NCBI GenBank assembly: GCA_002343335.1
Contig: DDSI01000133.1
Span: forward strand, 1 to 10,486
Source of the DNA: Bacteriovoracaceae bacterium UBA2394
GTDB lineage: Bacteria > Bdellovibrionota > UBA2394
Reading direction: 5' to 3'
Length of the DNA: 10,486 bases
Part shown: positions 7,008 to 10,486 of the stretch, one piece after another
How positions within the stretch are numbered: position 1 is the stretch's first letter
Layout: each line of letters starts with the position of its first letter
The notes under the pieces: model-generated
Seen by the model: only the letters and a program-made list of their open reading frames with translations
Told to the model about the DNA's origin: nothing
Database searches by the model: none
Translations under genes and position numbers: made by a program

Positions 7008-7163
7008 ATGAAGGCGAGCAGCGGAGTGGGTGAATTAACCAAAGGCAGTCATGAATCCCCGGGGAGCCTGAAAGTGTATGACGAAGCTTGTCGGAAGAAA
7101 AATGGCGGAGCCGAAGGTAACCAAGCCACTATGTTTCCTCCACCCTGTATTTTCCCGATTTGA
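7008..7163 (+). CDS. Small open frame (51 codons) overlapping the recombinase-like gene
   Basis: ATG at 7008 opens a 51-residue frame ending in TGA at 7161-7163. It begins MKASSGVGELTKGS and ends QATMFPPPCIFPI. It has no ribosome site. It overlaps the TTG start of the next gene by four bases (TTGA), the layout of coupled genes or of a frameshift joining two halves of one gene. The frame runs through the 16-bp repeat at 7100-7115. It may be a genuine leader peptide, the displaced N-terminus of the next gene, or chance. I do not recognise the sequence. Confidence 0.25.
   Translation: MKASSGVGELTKGSHESPGSLKVYDEACRKKNGGAEGNQATMFPPPCIFPI
7100..7115 (+). repeat. Left copy of 16-bp direct repeat (possible att-like site)
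   Basis: AAATGGCGGAGCCGAA recurs exactly and in the same orientation at 10324-10339. The TGGCGGAG core looks like a tRNA 3' end read on the opposite strand (G-CCA preceded by acceptor bases), a common integration target. No tRNA can be folded here. A TCGGA followed by an A-rich stretch precedes both copies. Confidence 0.5.
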
Positions 7164-7675
7164 TCACTTTTAAGCACACTAGAGAACTTCCTCACTATCG
7201 TGACCCGAGTTTCCTCCATCAAAAATATATCGTAGAAAAGCTCTCAATCGCTCAAATAGCGTCACAAACTTTTTCCTCCAAACCTACGATTCGAAAGGCT
7301 TTAGTAGCTCATGGAATTCAATTGCGTAGTGCTTATCAGCATCCCGAAATGAAACCCTTACCCTCTATTTCGGAAATGCGGATTATCCGAGCGATTGTTG
7401 AGTTAAAAAACCAAAGGATGAATCTCCGACAAATAGCAAAGTTTCTTTCGCAAATGGGAGTGCCAACTAAGAGCAAAGGGCTGAAATGGCATCCCATGAT
7501 GATAAGTCGAATTTTTCAAAATTTGAACGAGTGTGATACGCAAATCTCTCGTGCTGCAGTTAATGAGCAGGGGCAACAGAAAGGCGAAGGCCAATCTTTT
7601 CAAGAATCAATCGCAAGCTCTTTAGCTCAGGGTTCCCATTCTTCGAAAGCATCCGATAAAGGCTTTCCCGATTGA
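7160..7675 (+). CDS. Recombinase-related helix-turn-helix protein, with run-on C-terminus
   Basis: The frame encodes 171 residues from TTG at 7160. Residues 13-50 (YRDPSFLHQKYIVEKLSIAQ onward) form a helix-turn-helix ending PTIRKALVAHGIQLR. Residues 70-115 (EMRIIRAIVELKNQRMNLRQ, then IAKFLSQMGVPTK and KWHPMMISRIF) match the helix-rich DNA-binding part of large serine recombinases, where 'GvPT...W....v..il' is typical. There is no serine catalytic domain, so it is either a DNA-binding relative or a remnant. After RIFQNL the sequence becomes low-complexity (NEQGQQKGEGQSFQES) and the last 116 bases lie antisense over the antitoxin gene, so the natural C-terminus is probably lost. No ribosome site precedes the TTG. 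A second, shorter homologous piece lies at 8320-8480. Confidence 0.55.
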   Translation: MITFKHTRELPHYRDPSFLHQKYIVEKLSIAQIASQTFSSKPTIRKALVAHGIQLRSAYQHPEMKPLPSISEMRIIRAIVELKNQRMNLRQIAKFLSQMGVPTKSKGLKWHPMMISRIFQNLNECDTQISRAAVNEQGQQKGEGQSFQESIASSLAQGSHSSKASDKGFPD

Positions 7676-7856
7676 GCTTAGTTTGCTTTGCAACAACACT
7701 GACGCCTCCAACAGCTTCAGCTACATCTCGAAGGGCGAGTAAAAATACTTCGTCATCTTCTTCGAGTGCCGCATCTAGATAGGCTGCAGCTTCTTTTGAA
7801 TCTTTGAGTTGTTCAAGAAGGGATTCTTTGTAGTCTTTCGTAATTTTTCTTTTCAT
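7560..7856 (-). CDS. HigA-like antitoxin (HI1420-type addiction module antidote)
   Basis: This 98-residue protein matches the HI1420/HigA-2-like antidote family along its length. YLDAALEEDDEVFLLALRDV (26-45) is followed by a helix-turn-helix VAEAVGGVSVVAKQTKLNRE (44-63), SLYRMLSKNGNPELKSL and the end GLRLSVAPAH. Such antitoxins bind the toxin and repress their own promoter. ATG at 7856 overlaps the toxin's TGA (ATGA), and AAGGAG at 7870-7865 gives it its own strong ribosome site inside the toxin gene. It can therefore be made even if the toxin frame is not translated to the end. No missing or disrupted region is seen in it. The plus-strand recombinase-like frame runs antisense across its last 39 codons. 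Confidence 0.88.
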   Translation of the reverse strand: MKRKITKDYKESLLEQLKDSKEAAAYLDAALEEDDEVFLLALRDVAEAVGGVSVVAKQTKLNRESLYRMLSKNGNPELKSLRLILEKIGLRLSVAPAH

Positions 7857-8191
7857 CCGATGCGCTCCTTATATTCGCTCCACGGTTCCTTTGCTTTCTG
7901 AATGTCTTTGTCTTGAGTTTTCTTCGATCCTCCGCAAAGCAAAACCACGAGAGCACTTCCCTGCCGTCCAAAATAAACTCGATAGCCAGGCCCAAAATCG
8001 ACTCCCAGTTCCTGAACTCCGGCTCCCACCGATTTACAGTCTCCAAAATTTCCAAGTCGAAGCCTGTTAATTCGGCTTCGTATCCGGGCTCGCGCCTCGA
8101 TATCTCGAAGGATATTGAGCCAAGACTCAAGCGGGCATTTTCCATCGGCAGTCTGATAAATCTAAACTGTGACGGGTTCGACCGACTTCAT
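7853..8191 (-). pseudogene. HigB/RelE-like toxin (HI1419-type), interrupted by an in-frame TAG
   Basis: Reading the minus strand from ATG at 8191 gives MKSVEPVTV, then TAG (8164-8162), then an uninterrupted frame IYQTADGKCPLESWLNILRD, RARIRSRINRLRLGNFGDCK, DFGPGYRVYF, LVVLLCGGSKKTQDKDIQKA to TGA at 7855-7853. This is the RelE-fold toxin of the HI1419/HI1420 pair, an mRNA interferase family of about 100 residues. Codons before the TAG have about the length expected before 'IYQT', so a nonsense change at codon 10 is the simplest reading. No ATG, GTG or TTG follows the TAG in frame until a GTG well inside the protein. The block VQELGVDFGPGYRVYF has glycine where I recall most relatives having arginine ('ELRiDfGPGYR'), a possible second loss. 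It overlaps the antitoxin by ATGA. Alternatives are an ATT start just after the TAG, or suppression. Confidence 0.72.
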
Positions 8192-8195
8192 AATT

Positions 8196-8211
8196 GTAGC
8201 TTAAAAGCTAC
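8196..8211. promoter_or_regulatory. Palindromic operator of the toxin-antitoxin operon
   Basis: GTAGCTT AA AAGCTAC is a perfect inverted repeat with 7-bp arms, ending five bases before the toxin ATG. On the minus strand TTGACT (8226-8221) is a good -35 box, and 17 bases later TAAGCT falls within the palindrome as a weak -10; TACAAT at 8198-8193 is a better -10 sequence but is 22 bases away. Its position over the core promoter is what is expected for self-repression by the HigA-like antitoxin. Confidence 0.6.
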
Positions 8212-8319
8212 TTACCGGCAAGTCAACGCTAAGTGCTTAGATCTTTAGGAAAAATCCAGAATTTGGACAGGTTTAAAGGGGGCGCCTCAATTCCGATTAG
8301 AAACGCGCATGTTCATCAT

Positions 8320-8490
8320 AGTCGAACAAAACAGGTTGAATATGGCTGCAAAAAAATTAACGGAAAGAAGGAAAAACATATCTCCGAGCAGCGGGTAATC
8401 CGAGCAATCGTTGGACTCCAAAATGAGGGATTAAGTCTTCGGCAAATTGCGGCGTTCTTACGCTCGTGCAGGAGTTGTAGGCGGCAGCAA
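8320..8490 (+). pseudogene. Truncated, frameshifted recombinase-related fragment
   Basis: The plus-strand frame at about 8326-8457 reads VEYGCKKINGKKEKHISEQR then VIRAIVGLQNEGLSLRQIAA then FL. It parallels SEMRIIRAIVELKNQRMNLR then QIAKFL in the gene at 7160. After FL the frame fails. Shifting by one base at about 8458-8461 gives ARAGVVGGSK, which lines up with SQMGVPTKSK of the other copy, so a one-base indel is likely. The N-terminal helix-turn-helix is missing and there is no credible start. The fragment runs into the 3' end of the minus-strand luxR gene, whose TAA lies at 8460-8458. It is a relic, not an expressed protein. Confidence 0.55.
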
Positions 8491-8991
8491 ATCTTCCAGG
8501 AAAAAAGCTGCGAATTCGGAGCGGCCGGACAGACTTGCTTTTGCGTAAATCGATACGGCTTGGGTGCGCGCGGTTCGCTCAGAAGTTTTCCGCGTTTCCG
8601 CAATTTCTTTTAGACTAAATCCTTTTAACAAAAGAAATGCGACTTCTTTTTCGGAGTCCGTCAAATGCCATTTACTCAGTTGGGTGTCGATAGCAAGGCT
8701 CAGGCCTTGAAGGTATTTCTTTGAAGCGTTCTTCCACCGCTCGGCTTCTTGCCTTAGTTCCTCTGAGGTATTTCGTTCGACTTCAAGAGAATGTTTGAGA
8801 GAAAACGAACCTGAAAGTAAATAAAGAATTCCAACGAGGGCAGAGACTGCGACTGCTCCTTCGGCCACGATGTGCCAAGAGCGAACACCCTCGTGATAAT
8901 CTGTTGCGATATCCGCTCCAATGATCACAGCGATTCCCAGTAGAACCGCCACAATCACCCATCTCTCCTTTTTTGTTAGGCTCGAAAGCAT
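8458..8991 (-). CDS. Membrane-anchored LuxR-family transcriptional regulator
   Basis: From ATG at 8991 the protein has 177 residues. There are two membrane helices (WVIVAVLLGIAVIIGADIAT and AEGAVAVSALVGILYLLSG), then a coiled-coil-like linker (SLEVERNTSEELRQEAERWK), then a C-terminal LuxR helix-turn-helix. In that domain LTDSEKEVAFLLLKGFSLKE, IAETRKTSERTARTQAVSIY and AKASLSGRSEFAAFF fit the family. No receiver or autoinducer domain is present, so the signal is probably sensed in or at the membrane. Starts at 9036, 9006, 9003 or 8991 are possible. The last is one base after the TAA of the upstream cytochrome gene (TAATATG) and suits translational coupling. A GTG at 8958 has the best ribosome site (AAGGAG) but would cut the conserved KKERW before the first helix. 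The C-terminal tail LPPTTPARA is encoded in DNA shared with the recombinase relic. Confidence 0.85.
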   Translation of the reverse strand: MLSSLTKKERWVIVAVLLGIAVIIGADIATDYHEGVRSWHIVAEGAVAVSALVGILYLLSGSFSLKHSLEVERNTSEELRQEAERWKNASKKYLQGLSLAIDTQLSKWHLTDSEKEVAFLLLKGFSLKEIAETRKTSERTARTQAVSIYAKASLSGRSEFAAFFLEDLLPPTTPARA

Positions 8992-8992
8992 A

Positions 8993-9742
8993 TTAGTCGT
9001 CATCATCGTTTTCGCGGTGCCGAGCTTTTTCTTCATGCACCCCGTTCTTGCTTAAATCTTCAACTTCACCAAGCTGCAACGTTTTCCCAAAAGTACTCAA
9101 TGTGCGATTTGCTGAATCGTAATTCTTTATTAGATGAAAGGTAAAGGCTCCAACGAGAAAAACAAAAGCCACCGCTGCAAATGGTCGAGAGCTTTTGATG
9201 TCAAGGGATTCATTGAAGGATGCTTTCCCACCATCCAACATACTACGCGCGATATTCTCTTTATGTCGGAACGAGTGGATAAGGAGGCCAAGGATGTGAA
9301 AGGCGATCACGACGATAAATGCATTTGCAAACAGTTCATGAAGATCCTCATAAAAATCGTTTCCAGAACTCTGAGTCATCATGTAACCGGAAAACCCTAG
9401 TCCAAGGCCAAGGCTTAACATCGCAACCGCTGCCCAGCTTGAGGCTGGATTGTGGCCGGGAAACCGAGCCGTTCGAGAGGTTAAAAGGTCTCGAAAATAA
9501 ATCACAAGTTCTTTTGGATTCAGCCGGAATGAAGAAAATCGTGCGTATTTTGAGCCCAGGAATCCCCACACGATTCGCAAACCGATCAAAAAGCAAAGAA
9601 CAATTCCAATCAGTATGTGATAAGCGAATGCCAAAGATTCGTCGCCCGTTGTTTTTGCGAGAATAAAAGCCCCTAAGAACAAAGCTGCAAAGCTCCAATG
9701 GAAAAGTCTTGTCGGGAGGTCGTAGACTTTGATTTTTTTCAT
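8993..9742 (-). CDS. Cytochrome b561-like diheme membrane protein
   Basis: The protein has 249 residues from ATG at 9742. It matches the bacterial cytochrome b561 / Ni-Fe hydrogenase b-subunit family: VYDLPTRLFHW (6-16), AFAYHILIGIVLCFLIGLRI (38-57) followed by VWGFLGSKYARF, GHNPASSWAAVAML (96-109) and DLHELFANAFIVVIAFHILG (133-152). His15, His42, His135 and His149 are likely heme ligands. Four core membrane helices are followed by a fifth hydrophobic segment (about 184-203) and a hydrophilic tail ending in ENDDDD. Such proteins pass electrons across the inner membrane between quinol and periplasmic partners; the partner here is unknown. TGGAG lies six bases before the chosen ATG, so the ATG two codons upstream (9748) is less likely. 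luxR follows without a gap, and a PepSY-like gene is divergent. Confidence 0.88.
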   Translation of the reverse strand: MKKIKVYDLPTRLFHWSFAALFLGAFILAKTTGDESLAFAYHILIGIVLCFLIGLRIVWGFLGSKYARFSSFRLNPKELVIYFRDLLTSRTARFPGHNPASSWAAVAMLSLGLGLGFSGYMMTQSSGNDFYEDLHELFANAFIVVIAFHILGLLIHSFRHKENIARSMLDGGKASFNESLDIKSSRPFAAVAFVFLVGAFTFHLIKNYDSANRTLSTFGKTLQLGEVEDLSKNGVHEEKARHRENDDDD

Positions 9743-9813
9743 AATCATCTCCAGTCAGTTCCACTGTGAGTCTCCTTTATGAAAATCTCCATACGTCAAA
9801 TGCTGTAAAGGTG

Positions 9814-9833
9814 CACAAAGGCATGCATTTGTG
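9814..9833. promoter_or_regulatory. 20-bp near-palindrome in the divergent b561/PepSY promoter region
   Basis: CACAAA G GCATGC A TTTGTG pairs at nine of ten positions, with a perfect GCATGC centre. It lies about 70 bases upstream of both divergent starts (9742 and 9907), where one bound dimer could control both transcripts. The LuxR-type protein of the same cluster is an obvious candidate, but that link is inferred from position only. Confidence 0.5.
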
Positions 9834-9906
9834 TTTTATAGGTCTTCTGCTCACTATCTAAGAGGCGCTTCACTCACTATTTTTAGGCTAAGGAGAAACA
9901 AATACT

Positions 9907-10170
9907 ATGAAACAATTTATTTTAGGAACCCTCACATTAACTCTTCTGGGTGGCGGAGCTGCTTTTGCGAGAGCAAACTGCACCGATGAGCCCAAAAATA
10001 AATGGATGAGCGAAGCTGATTTCAAAGCAATGGCAGAGAAACAAGGCTATAAGATTCGCAAATTCAAGCAACCAGGCACGTGCTACGAAATTTATGGTGC
10101 CGACAAGGACGGTCGCGACATTGAAATTTATTTCAATCCAGTAGATGGCAGCATTGTGAAATCAAAATAA
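9907..10170 (+). CDS. Small exported PepSY-like protein
   Basis: The protein has 87 residues and a Sec signal peptide (MKQFILGTLTLTLLGGGAAFA, cleavage about ARA at 21-23). The mature part of about 64 residues has the PepSY_2 shape: a helix MSEADFKAMAEKQGYKIRKF (34-53), then strands CYEIYGADKDGRDIEIYFNP and VDGSIVKS. PepSY domains are small periplasmic modules seen with membrane redox proteins and peptidases. Single copies next to cytochrome b561 genes are common, and here the neighbour is a divergent b561 gene. Cys25 and Cys59 could form a disulfide. AAGGAG lies 11 bases before the ATG, slightly far but clear. No terminator-like hairpin is seen just after the stop. Confidence 0.85.
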   Translation: MKQFILGTLTLTLLGGGAAFARANCTDEPKNKWMSEADFKAMAEKQGYKIRKFKQPGTCYEIYGADKDGRDIEIYFNPVDGSIVKSK

Positions 10171-10442
10171 TTCGGCATCTCGCGTGTAGGACATGGCCCG
10201 TACTCACTACACACTTCCATGATGCTCACGATTCGCTGATGCAGAAGCTGATACTGGAACGCAGAATGAAATGCGGGGTTTAGTCGTTTAATGCAGTGGA
10301 GGAAAAAATATCGGATAAAAAATAAATGGCGGAGCCGAATGGACCTCTCCCCTCCAGACTTACTCTCGAATGCTCGCACACCGTGCGTCAGTCCTACGGA
10401 GGTCGAGGGTTCGAGTCACCAACCCTTAAGATAAAAAAAAAA
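10171..10442. other. Gene-poor 272-bp region with tRNA-like and repeat remnants
   Basis: No credible gene is seen. The region contains the right copy of the 16-bp repeat (10324-10339), a CGCAC/GTGCG mini-hairpin near 10373-10385, a GGAGGTCGAGGGTTCGAGTC stretch resembling the variable loop and T-arm of a tRNA (10398-10417), and an A10 run leading into the terminator. A plus-strand frame from 10327 stays open to the window end, but its translation resembles the spurious product of tRNA-like DNA. Confidence 0.45.
10324..10339 (+). repeat. Right copy of 16-bp direct repeat
   Basis: This is an exact, same-orientation copy of 7100-7115, 3224 bp away. It is again preceded by TCGGA and an A-rich run, here with about four extra bases. 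No tRNA can be folded around it. It may mark the right end of an integrated segment, or be a dispersed genomic repeat. Confidence 0.5.
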
Positions 10443-10467
10443 TCCCGCTATTCGCGGGAATTTTTTT
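10433..10467. terminator. Strong bidirectional intrinsic terminator
   Basis: TCCCGC and GCGGGA (10443-10448 and 10454-10459) form a GC-rich stem with a 5-base loop. It is flanked by A10 on the left and T7 on the right, so either strand has a stem followed by a T tract. The minus-strand tail (T10) is the longer, which suits an RNA gene arriving from the right edge on the minus strand. Confidence 0.85.
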
Positions 10468-10486
10468 ACCTGGCGGGCGAAAGCGA
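10468..10486. rRNA. Possible end of a 5S rRNA gene, cut by the window edge
   Basis: ACCTGGCGGGCGAAAGCGA resembles the 5' end of 5S rRNA (CCTGGCGG, then xAUAGCG), with one extra base in the loop A region. That strand would need a promoter inside the terminator just upstream. The other strand ends ...CGCCAGGT directly before the terminator, which fits the 3' end of an rRNA operon, but an insertion would then be needed before the last helix. Orientation is left open. A minus-strand tRNA was considered and fails because the position for the invariant C61 is T. Confidence 0.3.

Noticed and set aside
7813..8145. Long minus-strand frame beginning MENARLSLGS across the toxin region
   Set aside because: It is one frame off the conserved toxin frame. 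The toxin reading (GNFGDCK, DFGPGYRVYF, LLCGG) matches a known family, and this one matches nothing.
9348..9764. 138-residue minus-strand frame within the cytochrome gene
   Set aside because: It is out of frame with the b561 protein, which has conserved histidines and helices.
10327..10420. tRNA gene suggested by TGGCGGAG and GGTTCGAGTC
   Set aside because: TGGCGGAG implies the minus strand while GGTTCGAGTC implies the plus strand, and neither has pairing acceptor and T stems.

Overview
The window looks like chromosomal DNA of a Gram-negative bacterium, most plausibly a Bdellovibrionota/Oligoflexia-type or related delta-like lineage. That assignment is an inference from the gene mix: Sec-exported proteins of no known family, a YebC of the 'GRxFExRK' subtype, a very small Gre-like factor, a membrane LuxR protein and short recombinase-related HTH proteins. 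Base composition is moderate and coding density is high, with genes on both strands.

Region 1 (1-3280) is a housekeeping-like stretch. It holds the C-terminal ATPase end of a sensor histidine kinase, a tiny ChaB-like protein convergent with it and sharing the same TTAA at the stops, and an unrecognised 162-residue protein. An exported START-domain lipid-binding protein is convergent with that one. A Gre-family protein and a YebC-family regulator then lie in tandem on the plus strand.

Region 2 (3238-6790) is a run of minus-strand genes. They are a disordered Ser/Arg/Gly/Asp-rich protein with two copies of a DRDEYGQFAG motif, a DUF389 membrane protein, and an unrecognised secreted protein with six cysteines. 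Hairpins that look like terminators lie at 3238-3262 and 5785-5816.

Region 3 (about 7000-8620) is accessory DNA. A recombinase-related HTH gene reads into the 3' end of a HigA-like (HI1420-type) antitoxin gene. The antitoxin is translationally coupled (ATGA) to a HigB/RelE-like (HI1419-type) toxin gene. By my reading, that toxin frame is interrupted at its tenth codon by an in-frame TAG. A second, truncated and frameshifted recombinase-like piece lies on the other side of the toxin-antitoxin pair and ends at the stop codon of a luxR gene.

Region 4 (8458-10170) is a probable redox/signalling unit. A two-helix membrane LuxR-type regulator is coupled to a cytochrome b561-like protein, and a small exported PepSY-like protein is transcribed divergently. 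A 20-bp near-palindrome lies in the shared promoter region.

The right edge has a tRNA T-arm-like fragment, a strong bidirectional terminator and 19 bases that resemble one end of a 5S rRNA gene. An exact 16-bp sequence occurs at 7100-7115 and again, in the same orientation, at 10324-10339, bracketing regions 3 and 4. I found no CRISPR array, no complete insertion sequence and no convincing complete tRNA. Nothing here clearly amounts to an undescribed system. The strongest leads are the broken toxin with an intact antitoxin, the possible integrated segment bounded by the 16-bp repeats, and the LuxR/b561/PepSY unit.
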